Positions 10,401 to 21,178 of a stretch of DNA of 64,000 nt are shown one piece after another; the stretch's first letter is position 1; every line of letters starts with the position of its first letter. A program made the position numbers and the translations under genes. Below the pieces are notes generated by a model. The model was given only the letters and a program-made list of their open reading frames with translations, was not told the DNA's origin and made no database searches. The stretch comes from Macrotis lagotis (taxonomy: Eukaryota > Chordata > Mammalia > Peramelemorphia > Peramelidae): the NCBI RefSeq assembly GCF_037893015.1, contig NC_133662.1, forward strand, positions 272,960,444-273,024,443. The letters run 5' to 3'.

Positions 10401-12425
10401 AATGGGGTTAAGTGGCTTGCCCAAGGCCACGCAGCTAGGTAATTATTAAGTATCTGAGACCGGATTTGAACCCAGGTACTCCTGACTCCAGGGCCGGTGC
10501 TCTATCCACTGTGCCACCTAGCCACCCCCAGGCAGGAGACTCTTGGACAGGGGCACCACAAGCCCAGAGCCAGCTGTGCTGATGGCCTGACCATCCTGGC
10601 AGCACTTGCAGTGCAGTGGCCACATGCTGTTTACTAGATAGTCATAAACTGAATTCTTGGAGCTCTTGGTGAAATGGGGTGTTGGGTGGCAAACAGCCTG
10701 GCAGGTGTCCACCAAGGCCTGCAACTAGAGCCTGCCGGGTTTGCTTAGACTGAATTAGCGAGATGGGGGCCCTCAAGGGAGGGCTACAAGTGTTAAGGTG
10801 ACGGTTACGTTCTTGTCCCTAAGCTTGAACAGGTTTGTGCATCATGGGATTATTTTCCTTTTGTAGGAGAGCAGAGATGAAGTCCAGACATGAAGAAATC
10901 AGGAAAAAATATGGTGAGACTCACTTGAAGTTTTATCTATTGTCCATTGATTCTCATGTGTGTCCATTAAAGTCATGCAGTCAGCCCCTGCTGGGAAATC
11001 AAGAGTTTTGTCAAAAAAAGTCAGTGTCCTATGACTGACTATAGTGAGCCCTCTCAGGAATGCCCCCATTGTCCCCATCTGGACTGGGAAAGTGTCACCC
11101 CCCACTGGCCCTGTCTGGGTGGGCTCTAGTTACTGAATCAGGTGGGATGAGGCCTGGTTCATCCCTGCTTGGGAAGCTCTCTGAAGTCCCCTTCAGCCTC
11201 CTCTGTTCCTTTCCTGTAGAGCTTTGTGACAGGGCACCTTGCCAGGCCCTGCTCTCTCCTCCCTCCCCTACCTGGTTTTATACAGGTCCTTCCTGGACAG
11301 CTCCTTGTTGGCTCGTGCCTCTGAAGGGTGGTGTGGCTATCACTTGACCTTACCCCACCTCTCTCTTAGGGCCAAAACAAGTAGAATTTCCAAGACTGTC
11401 ATCTTATTTATTGGTCAGCTCACACTCTTTCTTCTACCTGTGGGCTTTAGATTTCTGGAGATGAGAATTGTGAGACCCTGGCCTTCACTCCTTCCTCTTC
11501 TTGCTCTTTGTTCTTCACCATTTTTCCCACAGTTAAAATTGACTTGGACATGCTTCCTCATATCTACATGATGGTGGCATTTTCAGGTTGGGATAGGAAT
11601 CCATGGGATTCCCAGACTGTCACTCATGATCGAGAGCTGACTCAGTTGGACTAAAATGTCCAGTAGAGATGGCAAGAGACTTGAGAGATTGGAAAGTGTC
11701 TAATTTATGTCGTCTTGTGTAGATCTGTTGACAAATTGAAGCAGGGACCAAGAAACCATAAGAAGAACCCTTGGTCTTGGAGGTGGTAAATGGTTTACCC
11801 AGAGTGGACTAGACAGCCATTGAGAGCAGGGACCTAGGCTTGTTTGACTTTGTCTTCTCCCAACACTGAGAATCGGTCACAGATCACATTGTTGCTCCCA
11901 CCCTTCTCGAAGGAGGGATGCAGGGCAGAGCAGTCCTCGTCTGGTGGTCAGATGCCCCAATAACTAATAAGAGAATTTCCCACTGAAGGAGGACAGATGT
12001 AGGCTTGGATAACAGTTCCCTCTCTGAGCCTCTGTTTTCTGTTCTTCCCCCCCCCCCCCCCCCCCGCCACATTCTGAGCGTAGGGGCCAGATTTTAGCCA
12101 TTTTTTCTAAACATGGGTCGAGATCAACTCAGGTCTGTCTAATCTGTGCAAGGTGTTGTAACCATGCAGTTGAGTGAGCTCACTTTGCCTTCAATTTCCA
12201 GACATGTTATTTAATAAACAGGACCAATTTGAGTCATCCATCTCCCTGTGCTTCCCAAGACCATTCAGCTAATGACCTGAGGGAATCTCTAGTCTCAGGA
12301 AATTCTAGAGAAATGAGTTTGTTTCCTTGCATTTTCCCCATTCAGTGGATGAATTGTAAATTTAATCTGTCTTATTTTCAGGGCTGTTTAAAGAACAGAA
12401 CCCATATGCCAGATTTGAGAACTAG
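1301..12425 (+). CDS. PTTG1IP: PTTG1IP, pituitary tumor-transforming gene 1 protein-interacting protein (PBF)
   Basis: Coding exons are 1301-1409, 1939-1991, 3286-3394, 9753-9858, 9941-10006, 10867-10913 and 12382-12425: 534 nt, 177 aa plus stop (human is 180 aa). Residues 1-31 form a leucine-rich signal peptide. Residues 38-90 are a cysteine-rich PSI-type ectodomain (C38, C46, C49, C55, C58, C64, C79, C89) with two N-glycosylation sequons, N43-R-S and N52-V-S. Residues 95-119 are the transmembrane helix, running into a CCCYCC palmitoylation-type cluster. Residues 126-162 are a charged coiled coil with basic clusters. The C-terminus keeps the YARF sorting/phosphorylation motif at 172-175. In human cells the protein binds securin (PTTG1) and helps it into the nucleus, and it occurs in vesicles and at the plasma membrane. 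Clear orthology across all exons; the N-terminus before residue 37 diverges from human, as is normal for a signal peptide. Confidence 0.97.
1939..1991 (+). CDS. PTTG1IP: PTTG1IP coding exon 2
   Basis: Polypyrimidine tract and CAG acceptor at 1937-1938; donor GTGAGT at 1992. Encodes the start of the PSI-type domain (GCAQSTNRSCTECLKNVS), with both N-glycosylation sequons. Confidence 0.95.
1992..3285. other. PTTG1IP intron 2, largely featureless
   Basis: Apart from the simple repeat at its start and a short MAR/L2-type scrap near 3120-3190 (CAGCATTTATTAAGC), I see no gene or clear element in this intron. Confidence 0.5.
2024..2101 (+). repeat. Simple repeat, (ACACGG)n-like then (TC)n
   Basis: An ACACGGACACAC-type stretch passes into an uninterrupted (CT)n run of about 30 bases at about 2071-2101, just inside PTTG1IP intron 2. 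Confidence 0.9.
3286..3394 (+). CDS. PTTG1IP: PTTG1IP coding exon 3
   Basis: Acceptor TTTCAG ends at 3285; donor GTAAGT at 3395. Encodes CFWCNTNKACLDYP and then LSSARWGVCW, the most conserved part of the ectodomain, nearly identical to human. Confidence 0.97.
3530..4740 (-). mobile_element. L2/CR1-clade LINE relic, antisense
   Basis: Over about 1.2 kb the sequence matches, from memory, the antisense strand of the ancient mammalian L2 LINE. It opens with AACATTTATTAAGTCCTTA, then GATGGGACTTGAAGGAAGCC, then GAGCAAATCCAGCAAAGGAG-like pieces, in consensus order. It is old and heavily diverged. It lies within PTTG1IP intron 3. Confidence 0.6.
4741..7306. other. PTTG1IP intron 3, middle section
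   Basis: No gene is seen. The only repeat I can support is a MIR/THER1 scrap at about 6000-6125 (TTAGAATGGGGACCATAATA preceded by a CCTCGGTTTC core). The rest appears to be unique intronic DNA. Confidence 0.5.
7320..7474 (+). mobile_element. tRNA-derived marsupial SINE with exact TSD
   Basis: Starts with GGGCAGCTAGGTGGTACAGT (A-box region), has the B-box GTTCAAATCC, and ends in TTGCCTTGCAAAAAA. It is flanked by a perfect 13-bp target-site duplication AAAGAAAGGGCAG at 7307-7319 and 7475-7487, so it is a fairly young insertion. Confidence 0.93.
7986..8110 (+). mobile_element. Older tRNA-derived SINE, diverged
   Basis: The head is GGTTGGCACAGTGCACAGAA, then CCTGGAGGTAGGAAGACCC and CTAGCTATGTGACTCTGG. 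It has the same tRNA-like head as the younger copies but many substitutions and no clear TSD. Confidence 0.7.
8129..8399 (-). mobile_element. Long tRNA-headed SINE with RTE-type tail, antisense
   Basis: On the minus strand it has the tRNA head (read here as CTCCAGGGCCAGGGCTCTAG), then a unique body, then the tail GAACAAAAGACAA, related to the CAAGAATGAAGGACAA tail of this family. The sense-strand counterpart is at 26965-27258. Confidence 0.75.
8400..8490 (+). mobile_element. MIR/THER1 tail fragment
   Basis: CCAGGTTATTGTGAGACTCC followed by TAATCTTTGTAAAATGC matches the typical 3' half of MIR/THER1. Short and diverged. Confidence 0.5.
9000..9480 (-). mobile_element. L2/CR1-clade LINE relic, antisense
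   Basis: GTTGAGTTTTGGACATGCTG, then GACATCCAGTGGAAAG, then CATGGAAGTTTGCACCATC follow the order of the antisense L2 consensus as I remember it. The first half is more diverged. Within PTTG1IP intron 3. Confidence 0.45.
9753..9858 (+). CDS. PTTG1IP: PTTG1IP coding exon 4
   Basis: Acceptor CCACAG ends at 9752; donor GTAAGT at 9859. Encodes VNFEALIIAMSVVGG, the transmembrane helix, the cysteine cluster and the first basic residues of the cytoplasmic tail. Confidence 0.97.
9941..10006 (+). CDS. PTTG1IP: PTTG1IP coding exon 5, NAGNAG acceptor
   Basis: Encodes the first half of the charged coiled coil (PDKEEERAAREREERKVRQ). The acceptor is the tandem TTAGCAG; the downstream AG at 9939-9940 is taken here, but use of the AG at 9936-9937 would add one residue (a serine before R126) without shifting the frame. 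Donor GTGAGG at 10007. Confidence 0.93.
10373..10527 (-). mobile_element. tRNA-derived marsupial SINE, antisense
   Basis: Reverse-strand copy with TTTTTGCAAGGCAATGGGG at its A-tail end and GCCACCTAGCCACCCC at its head. A flanking duplication CCAGGCACAAGACT / CCAGGCAGGAGACT has drifted at two positions, so it is older than the copy at 7320. In PTTG1IP intron 5. Confidence 0.9.
10867..10913 (+). CDS. PTTG1IP: PTTG1IP coding exon 6
   Basis: Acceptor TTGTAG ends at 10866; donor GTGAGA at 10914. Encodes RAEMKSRHEEIRKKYG, the end of the coiled coil and the basic cluster associated with nuclear targeting in the human protein. Confidence 0.96.
10914..12381. other. PTTG1IP intron 6, no gene
   Basis: No coding block or clear young repeat. 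A weak L2 3'-end scrap (GAGAGCAGGGACCTAGGC) is at about 11800-11880, and a 19-base poly(C) tract is at 12047-12065. Confidence 0.5.
12382..12425 (+). CDS. PTTG1IP: PTTG1IP coding exon 7 with stop
   Basis: Acceptor TTTCAG ends at 12381. Encodes LFKEQNPYARFEN and a TAG stop at 12423-12425. Human ends with one more asparagine. The YARF motif is kept. Confidence 0.96.
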
Positions 12426-14150
12426 GCCTCTGTGGAAATTCCTGTTGGCCGCTGGTGGCCGAATCTCCCCAAGGGGAATGCGGCTGCTCAGAGGAGTCCA
12501 GGTCCTAGGAAAGCATACGGTCAGAAATCACATCCACATCTTCCATTAATCTGCTGCTTTCAGTAAAGAGCCTTATGTTCAAGTGAAGCCCTCTCTAATC
12601 CCTGATGAATTATTCTAGCCAGATTCTAGACATTCCAGCAAGAGGAGCCCTTCTCCTTCTCGGATCCCTGACAGTGCTCCCCAGCACAGAGGCTGGAAAA
12701 CTTCTTCCCCTTTTATCTTCTTGGCCGCCTTCCCCTCTGGGAGTCAAGAAATACCTCTGCTCTCGGTTGGCCCTTCTCATTCCTCCCAAGTCATCCTCAG
12801 CACAGTGTCTTGAGCATTGTTTTTGATTTCAAACAGAAGCCTTGTTTGGTTTGAAATATGTAGTCATCCTTTCCCTTTAATCCCTAATGATCAGGCACCC
12901 ATTGAAATATGCACCTTTCTTGAGAGTGATATGGGAAGTTTTCTTTAGTTCACCCCAAAAGAAGCCACCATCTGCATACTTGGGTTCATTCTCTTCTCTA
13001 AAGTACCGTAGAAAGATGGCATTGGAAAAGTCAGCCAAAATTAGAGGGTTTTGGGGGTGGTTTTTTTTTGTTTGTTTTTTTAGGATCCTTCTGTTTTTAA
13101 CAGATTCAGTTAAATTTTTCTGGCTCTGGGAACAGGACCTGAAAACAGCATCCTGCTCCCTTCAGCCTCAGGGACAAAGGGCAATGCCTCTGTATGGGCC
13201 TAAAAAAGTGCCTTCTTCAGAACCTTCTCTAGAGGTGAGCTTGGCTGTGAGGGTGTGAGGATGCTACAGGGACCCCTGCCTGGGGAACAGAGCTGACCTC
13301 TAGATGGGGACCAGAGACCTTTGACAGGCAGAGGCAAATAAGCAGGGATTCCCAATCACCTGCCATGGAACCATAAGGGCTGCTGCTCATTTCTGCCTCT
13401 GGGGTGAAGTTGGCCGGTATTTCAGGGGGACATAGCGAGCTGTCTGAGGAGGAGTGTGCTGGGCGTGCTCCTGACAGTGTTGAACAGGGTGAGAACAGGG
13501 AACCATTCTGGCAGCCCTTCTTTCTCATGCTGCAGTATCTGCTCCATCAAGGCCAGGCAGCACAGGCCGGGCAAGGTGGAGAATTCCATTGTTGTACTCC
13601 TGTTCTGCTGTGGAGAAGGTAGAGGAAGTTTCCTCTCAAAAGTTAGCAGTGTAACCCAAAGCTACTTTTTAATCTTCAGCAATGTTGAAAAATGTTATTC
13701 TTGCACTCTTTTTAAAAACACTTTTTGTATGATGTATGTAATGGTCTTACTGTGAATTAACCTTTCTACACTGAAAATCTTAGCCTCCAAGAAGCTGTCT
13801 GGCTTAAATCTTGCTTCCCTAAGTTCCTCAGTCACCCAAGCAAGGGGTCCAGTGTGTCCATCTCCTTGTCGATGGATCTGTTGAGGAGAGGCCTAGGGGT
13901 GGGGGAAGGGCTTCCAGGAAAAGGTGCTGAAGAGCTACCTGCCATGCAACAAGAGCAACTTCCCTTGGAAGGCCCAGCAAGTATCACTGGGATGACTGTT
14001 GTGCTTTTAACCTTTTCTTACCTAGAGGAGCCCAGATTCTTAAATTGTATCTGCTTTTTTTCTAGTCTGCCTGAAGCCACAGGCTGCCATCCTCATGCTT
14101 GTGAGTGCCTTAAATTGGGGAGTTTCAAATAAAAAAGATTTATTGTAGTT
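12426..14150 (+). other. PTTG1IP: PTTG1IP 3' untranslated region
   Basis: Follows the stop codon and has no splice-flanked coding block. It ends at a canonical AATAAA at 14128-14133 with a T/GT-rich element just after it, giving a 3' UTR of about 1.7 kb, in keeping with the long 3' UTR of the human gene. Confidence 0.75.
14128..14133 (+). terminator. PTTG1IP: Poly(A) signal of PTTG1IP
   Basis: AATAAA followed within 30 bases by a TTGTAGTTTTGTGTT-type downstream element. It is the first strong signal after the stop codon. Confidence 0.75.
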
Positions 14151-15590
14151 TTGTGTTATGTGTTGTTTACGTCTGCGCTTGTAACTGATCCTTGTGCAGC
14201 GAGGGTAACTGCACACACGTGATCTGCCCTCAAGCCTGAGAACTCCAGAGAAAGGTCAGACCCCAGCCCTGCCCTCTGCAAAGCAGGGGATGACTCCCAG
14301 GAAAAAAGATCTACACGGAGGAGAGGATGCTGGGGGGGAGGGGGTGTGCTGACTGGCAGAGGGACCTGGAAGACAGGAAGGGAATTGACCTTGAGCCCTG
14401 GGACCAACGAGGATGTGTAGTTACCTTTTCGACATCACAGCTTTTCTCCTTGAGGTTTTCATATCTCACGTAGAAGAAATTAAATGGGAATTTGGGGGGG
14501 AGTTTTGTAGAAGCCCCAGACAACCCAGAACCTATGACCAAATACCTCATAAACACCTGCTAAAAGAAAAGATTCTACCTTCAGCTTTGGTCCAAAGCCC
14601 ACAACATTGTATGTGGATTTTCCAGATCACAGGGCACTGCTCATGACAGAGAAGAGATCACCAAGCCCTGTGATAAGCTGGTCCTCACAGCGACCTTCGT
14701 AGGGGATTACTCCAATGAACCTTTCTTAGAGAGCAAGAAATGGAGATAGACTGAGGCTCTGAGCCTTGTGGTGGGCTCATTGGGAGAGCCTGACTGCTAA
14801 CAGATAGAGGCCTGGACCCTCTCTGCCTTTCCATAGGCTTTCTGGGCTCTCAGCATCTCCACATCTTCCTGTTCAGACAGTCCCCTTCATCTGGTAGCTG
14901 TCTGGGGCCCAGGACCCTAAGTCTCAACACCCATGGTCTCCTCCAAGTTCTTGTGCCTCAGGTTCTTTGCTACATTCTGTCTCCCCAGTCCTAAGAAAGA
15001 GCTTCCCCATTTTCTCTCACCAATAACCACACCTAATGAAAAAAATGGTTTATGTGTTTGTAATTAGGCCAAAAGCTTTTGTGAGCCTCGCGCTCTTTTC
15101 CCTCTCTCTCCCTATATCCCACCCAGCCATCCCTTGCCATCCACTCTCTCCCACTGGACTCCAGACAAAGGAGTGTGCTGCAGAATCTACTTGGTGCTGT
15201 GCTGGGTGAGATGCTCTCATCAATCATAATCTCTCCGTGCTAGGAGTGAAGCTAACTCGCTACATGACAGGAAAAATCCAAGATCTTGACAGACTGAAGT
15301 GAAGATGGAATTCCCTAAGGATAAAGGAAGAACCCTGAAGTACCAAAAGGATCAGGGCGTCGAGGGGACCATGAGTATGGTCAGTATGGATCAATAGCTG
15401 TGAACATGGCAGCCAAGAGAGGCCAAGGAGGGCAAGGCCTCACCTATAAGCCAATGATGCCACTGGCAAGCCTGTTGGGGTAGGCTTCCTCCACCTATCT
15501 TCTGACCTAAGCGGGCAGCAGAGGAGAGAAAAAGCCATTCCATGGCTCCCTGCAAAGTTGGACCCCTGAAACTCCTCCCTGATTAACAAA
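14151..15590. other. Intergenic DNA after PTTG1IP, little recognisable
   Basis: No gene is seen. A weak antisense MIR-like stretch may sit at about 14660-14780 (GAGATAGACTGAGGCTCTGA). The remainder looks like unique non-coding sequence. Confidence 0.45.
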
Positions 15591-16055
15591 CCCCAACCAA
15601 GTGATTTGGGACCCTTTTCTCCATCTGCTCTTCAAGCCCTTCACAGTCTGGCTCCATTGTGCCTTATTAGTTGCAATCCCCCTTCACATGTACTGTTCTG
15701 GTCAAGGCCAGCCTGCCGGTATTTGCCATACCTCCATAACACACAGCACACCTCCTCCTCTCGGTCTTGATGGCTGACTTTGCTTGCCATTCCTTCGGTC
15801 AACAAGGGACGTGGCTCACATATATCAAGTGTCTCCTATGTGTTGAGCCTGGGTGTGGGGGGTACAGAGAAAGGCAAAATTACTGTCCCTTTCCCCAGGA
15901 AACTTAAGCTGCTCTTTCGGGGAGACAACATAGATGATTATATTGAAGAGGGGGAAAGGGTCTAGAAACTGGATGATGGGGAAAATAAGGAAGCAGGAAG
16001 GATCCTATAGAAGTTGGGGAACTTGAGTTCTAGGAGTCAAGATATTGGGATCAAG
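15590..16055. mobile_element. L2-type LINE scraps in both orientations
   Basis: At 15630-15790 the text AAGCCCTTCACAGTCTGGCT reads as sense L2 3' region. From about 15795 onward GTGTCTCCTATGTGTTGAGC and the following A/G-rich sequence read as antisense L2. Both are old and incomplete. Confidence 0.4.
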
Positions 16056-16065
16056 AGCATATAGA

Positions 16066-16226
16066 GGGGCGGCTAGGTGGCGCAGTGGATAGAGCACCAG
16101 CCCTGGAGTCAGGAGTACCTGAGTTCAAATTCGGCCTCAGACACTTAATTACCCAGCTGTGTGGCCTTGGGCAAGCCACTTAACCCCATTGCCTTGCAAA
16201 AAAAATACCATAACTAAAAAAAAGAA
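16066..16226 (+). mobile_element. tRNA-derived marsupial SINE with TSD
   Basis: Near-consensus copy beginning GGGGCGGCTAGGTGGCGCAG and ending TTGCCTTGCAAAAAAAATAC plus an A-rich tail. TSD AGCATATAGA at 16056-16065 and 16227-16236. Confidence 0.92.
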
Positions 16227-16399
16227 AGCATATAGACCTAAGGGACAGCCAGTAGCTGGGAGTAGCTCAAAGGAAACTAGACAGGTGATGGGAGTACAAG
16301 TTTTGACTGAGAGGGGTGGAGTGTGTCAAGAGAAGACAAGGTAGGAAAGTCCAAACAAAGGGTTTGACATTGATTCTAGAAAGTATGGAGAGAGAAGAG

Positions 16400-17065
16400 G
16401 TATTAGCCTGACCATCAAACTGAAGGTCTGCAAAGCCGTTGTGCTGACCTCATGGCTATATGCCTGTGAAACCTGGACAGTCTACCAGCACCATGTGAGC
16501 ACTTGCATCCATTTAAATTGTCTTAAAGATTCTGAAGATCACCTGGTGGAGACCCCAGAACTCTGAGGTCCTTCCTCAAGTTAAATTGCCTAGCATTCCA
16601 ACATTAACTCCAGAGAGTGTGACTATGATGGGTTGGACACGTCGTTAGAATGCCAGACGTACGCTTGCCAAAAATGAATTTTATGGAGACTTCTCACAGG
16701 GCAACTACTCACAAGGGGGTCAGAAGAGTGATACCTGGACACCCTGAAGGTCTCATTGAAGAACTTTAGTCTTGATTGTATAGCTTGATAGACGCTGACC
16801 CAGGACCACCCAGCATAGCATGCCCTCATCAGAAAGGGGGCTGCATTCTATAAGGAAGGAAGATTGGGAATAGCTCAAAGGAAACAGGACATCCATAAGT
16901 TTAGAGCACCCACCCCGGGTGTGCATATGAACAATTTGTGCCCAACTTGTGGTAGAGCATTCCGAGTTCATATTGGTCTGATCAACCATGGTTGGACTTA
17001 TTGTAATTTTTCTCAAACATAGTGATGTCATTTTGATCTTCTCTGATAATGAAGGACAAGAACCA
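16400..17065 (+). mobile_element. RTE-clade LINE, 3' part
   Basis: The forward strand encodes the end of an RTE-type ORF in broken frames: VCKAVVLTSWLYACETWTV, then WVGHVVRMPD, then a CPTCGRAFR...GLINH zinc-finger-like end. The element ends GATAATGAAGGACAAGAACC, the tail shared with the long tRNA-headed SINEs of this window. It is a 5'-truncated relic with several frame breaks. Confidence 0.8.
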
Positions 17066-17380
17066 ATAGGAAGCCACAAAAGTAGTGAACAGGAAGAGGT
17101 GAGGTCATCAGATAGAAGTCTCCAGAAAATCACTGTAGCAGCCAAGTGGAGAGATTAGAGGGGGGCGGGACCCCTGTCCACCAGGAGGTGTTCCAGGAAT
17201 GAAGACCTGCATTGGAGAGTGGACTATGTGATTGAAGGGAAGGGAACCCACATGAGAGATAGTGTAGAGAAAGAAATAATAAACTTTGACAATGGTAGGA
17301 TATGTCAGTGGACGGCTGGCAACAAGGTTGTGAGATGGGGAGCATGATGGTGCTATTAACTGAACTGGGGGAAGTTCAAC

Positions 17381-18290
17381 TTGTTATTTATTCCTAACCT
17401 ATTCTTTTTAAAATTTCAGTTGCAAATTCTCTCCCTCCCGCCACACCTCCTCCCTCCACTGAGAAAGTGATCTACGTGATATCAGTTATTTCATGTGAAA
17501 TCATGCAAAATGTATCTCCATTTTAGCCATATTATAGAAAGAGAAAGGGAGAAAGAAAATTATATTTCTACCTGCACTCAGTTCATCCATTCCTCTCTAG
17601 AGTGGGAAAGCATTTTTCCCATCCTGAGTTCTTGGGAATTGTCTCAGGTAACTTTTATTCAAAGAAGCCAAGCCTTTCACAGTTGATCATTGTACAGTAT
17701 CACTGTTAATATGCCCAATGAACTGGTTCTGCTCACTTCATTTTCATTCAGTTCATATAAGTCTTCTAGGTTTTTTCTGAAGCCTTCATCAGTGTGGTGG
17801 AATCCAAGGAGAAGTGTGGTCACTGCTTTCCTGGTCTGTGCTCTGGTCTTTACCCAGGCAGGGCCCTGCTTCCCTGTGATTGACTAATGGCACTCATTTC
17901 TGCCATGGAACTGTGCTCCAGAGCTACCATGGGCAACTAGAGGAGCCAATCAGTACCAGTTGTTCTCAGCACCAGCCAAGTGTTCCCTGAAATCTTTCTG
18001 ACCTCCTTCCTATCCCTGGGCTGAGAGCTCCCAAAGATACTGTGTGGCTGTTGCTGGTGCAGCCACCTCCAGAGCCCACTGCTGCTGCTGCTACTGCCAT
18101 GCTCCAGTCTAGCCTGTGCTCTGATATCCCAGACCTTTCCCACCAACCTTATTAGCTGTCTTGTAGAAAAATGTCTCGCTCTAACCCTTTATTGGCTCTA
18201 CCATTCCAAACTTTGGTTTGAGGCGTCATTCTAAAGTTGGTTGGATGGAAATATTGGGAGAGTTCAGCTCTGTCATCTTGACTCTGCCAT
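17381..18290 (-). mobile_element. L1/HAL1-type LINE, antisense, internally deleted
   Basis: Reading the minus strand, the 5' end is at about 18290 (CTCTGTCATCTTGACTCTGC region here). The 5' UTR runs to about 17790 and then jumps straight to the 3' tail (GCAAATTCTCTCCCTCC near 17420). ORF1 and any ORF2 are absent, so it is a mini-copy of about 0.9 kb. Confidence 0.75.
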
Positions 18291-18770
18291 TATCAGGTCA
18301 CCAGGGCAGGTCAGAAGGGGAAAGGATTTGGTTGGAAAGATGAGTTGTGTGTGAGATGTCTGTAGGATAAACAGTTGGAAATATCCAAGAAGTGAATGAT
18401 GTGAGACTGAGGCTTTATGTGAGAGCTGTTAGTCACCCACCTAGTGATAATTGTCCTTGGAAACTGAACAGCTTAACAAGGGGGATCATTGAGCTTAAGG
18501 GAGAAGATCCTCTCCCTTTTTTGTGTCCTGGACCCTTTGGTTGTCTGTGGACCCCTTTAAAATGCCTAAGTTAAATACATGAGATGACAAAGGAAAATGA
18601 GGGTATTAAAATTAAAATGTCAATTTCCTCCCCCCCACATTAAAGTTCATAGACAACCCCTGCCATCTATCTCTAGATCCTTTCTGTGGACCTCAGATGA
18701 AGATCCTATATCACTAAGAATGAATTATCTTCATATGTGTGTATATACACACATTCACACATCTATCCAT
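18290..18770. other. Unassigned stretch between two LINE copies
   Basis: No gene. Around 18510-18720 there is a pattern (TGTGGACCCCTTT, AAAATACATGAG-type text, CAGACC-like ends) that may be a decayed non-autonomous hAT transposon, but termini are not visible. Confidence 0.3.
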
Positions 18771-19203
18771 ACATATATTTCCAATTACATATAAAACTGA
18801 TTTTAACCTTCATCCCCTCTTATTGAGAAGGTAAGCAATTTGATCTAGGTTATACATGTGCAAAACATCTTTCCATATTAGTCATGTTGTAAAAGAAAAC
18901 ACCCCAAAAAGCAAACAAACCCAAGAAAAATAAAACAAGTGTGCTTTAATCTGCATTCAAACATCAGGTCTTTCTGTGGAGGTGGAGAGCATTTTTCATC
19001 ATGAGTCCTTCAGATTTGTCTTGGATCTTTGTATCACTGAAAAGAGCTAAATCATTCACAGTAGATCATTGCACAATATTGCTATTACTGTGTACACTGT
19101 TATCTTGGTTCTACTCATTTTATTTTGCATCAGTTCATATAAGTCTTTCCAGGTTTTTCTAAAAGCATCCAAGCTCAACATTTCTTATAATAAGATAGTT
19201 TAT

Positions 19204-19441
19204 CACAAGGCAACTAGGTGGTTCAGGGGATAGAGTGCCAGGTCTGAAGACCCAAGTTAAAAATCCAGTCTCAGAAACTTGCAAGCTGTGTGATTCTGGG
19301 CAAGTCCCTTAACTATTTTTCCTCATCTGTAAAATGAACTGGAGAAGGAAATGGCAAACCACTCCAGTGTCTTTGCCAAGAAAACTCCAACTGGGGTCAT
19401 GGAGACTTGGACAGGACTGAAATAACTGAACGGTAGCAATT
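19204..19441 (+). mobile_element. SINE of the ACTCCAGTGTCTTTGCC family, nested in LINE
   Basis: tRNA-like head GGCAACTAGGTGGTTCAGGG, middle CATCTGTAAAATGAACTGG, 3' part CACTCCAGTGTCTTTGCCAA and an end near ACTGAAATAACTGAACGG. It interrupts the 3' tail of the antisense LINE. Confidence 0.85.
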
Positions 19442-21178
19442 ACAAAATTCCATCACAATCCTATACCACAATTTGTTCAGTCATTTTTCAATTGAGGGGC
19501 ATCCCTTCAATTTTCCAATTCCTTGTCACTATTTTACTGTTTTTTTCCTTGTCACTCTAAAAAAAAGCTGTTAATATTTTTGTATGTATAAGTCATTTCC
19601 TTTGGGGGGGTAGGGGGGGAGATTCAGAACTAGTAGTGATATTGATGGATTATTTGATTGCCCTGTGGACATAGTTCCAATTTGCTCTCCAGAATGAATG
19701 GATAAGTTCACAACTCCACCAATAGCGCATCAGTTTTCCAATTTTCCCACATCCCTTCCAACATTTGTCATATTAGCCAATTTGATAGGCATGGGGGTAG
19801 TACCTCAGAGTTGTTTTAATTTGCATTTCTCTAATCAATAGTGATTTAGAAATGTTTTCATTTGAAAATGGAGAATTTTGGTTTCTTCTTCTGAAAACTG
19901 CCTGTTTACTATCCTTTGACTGTTTATCAATTGGAAATGATTTGTATCTCTATAAATTTGACTCAGTTCTCTATATATTTGAGAAATGAGGCCTTTATCA
20001 AAGAAATTTGCTGTAAAAATTTCCCCTTGGTTTTCTGCTTTCCTTCCAATTCTGAATGCATTGCTTATGTTTGTACAACCCCTTTTTGAATTTAATTTAA
20101 TCAGAATTATCCATTTTATATCCAATAATACTCTATACATTTTGTTTGGTCATGGCTTTGTCCCCTTTCTATAAATCTGCAGGTAAACTATTCCAAGCTC
20201 CTCTGATTTGCTGATGATATCACCCCTTATGCCTAATCATCCTTCCATTTTGACTTTATCTTGGGATATAGTGTGAAATATTGGTGTCTATCCATTTTCT
20301 GCCAAACTGCCTTCCCATTTTCCCAGCAATTTTTGTCCTGTTTTTCCCATTTCCCCTTCTCTCCTTTCACCCTGTCCCTCCTCAAGAGTTTTGCTTCTGA
20401 CCACCCAATCCCCAATCTGCTTTCTTTTCTTTTACTCTTCTTTTTATTATCTTCCTCCCCTCTTACTTCCCTGTAGGGTAAGATAGATTTCTATATCCCA
20501 CTTAGTGTATATGTTATTCCCTCTTTGGTCTAATTCCAGTGAGAATAAGATTCAAAAACTGCCTGCTACTTTCCTCTTTTGTTCCCTCCATCATAAAAAC
20601 TTTTATGTGTGATAATTTACACCATTCTTTTTCCTCCCTTTTTCTTTTTCCCAGTGTATGCCTCTTTCTCAACTGTTCATTTTGTTTTTTGGATATCATC
20701 TCATCCTACACTCATGCTATTAATTTATGTAGAATCCTTCTAATTACCTTAATAATGAGAAAGTTCTTAGGAGTTACAAATAACATTTTCTCATATAGAA
20801 ATGGAAACAGTTTAACCTTATATTATGATTTCTCTTTTATATTTACATTTTTGTGCTTCTCTTGAATCTTGTGTTTGAAAGTTAGATTTTTCCTATTCAT
20901 CTCTGATCTTTTCATCAGTAATATTTGAAAGTCCTCTTTCACTGAATATATGTTTTCCCTCCGAAGGATAAAACTCAGTTTTGCTGGGTGGATGATTATT
21001 GTAATCCAAGCTCATTTGTACTCTGGAATATCATAGTCTAAGCCCTCTGATCTTTAATGTATAAGTTGCTAAATCTTGTATTATCCTACTCTGTGGCTTC
21101 ATGTTATTTAAATTATTTCTTTCTGGCCGCATGGATCTGAGGGATCTGCAATTTGGCTATAATATTTCTGGGGTGTTT

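Noticed and set aside
18510-18720. Possible hAT-type DNA transposon relic
   Set aside because: Only internal phrases resemble such elements; no inverted ends or 8-bp duplication can be read.
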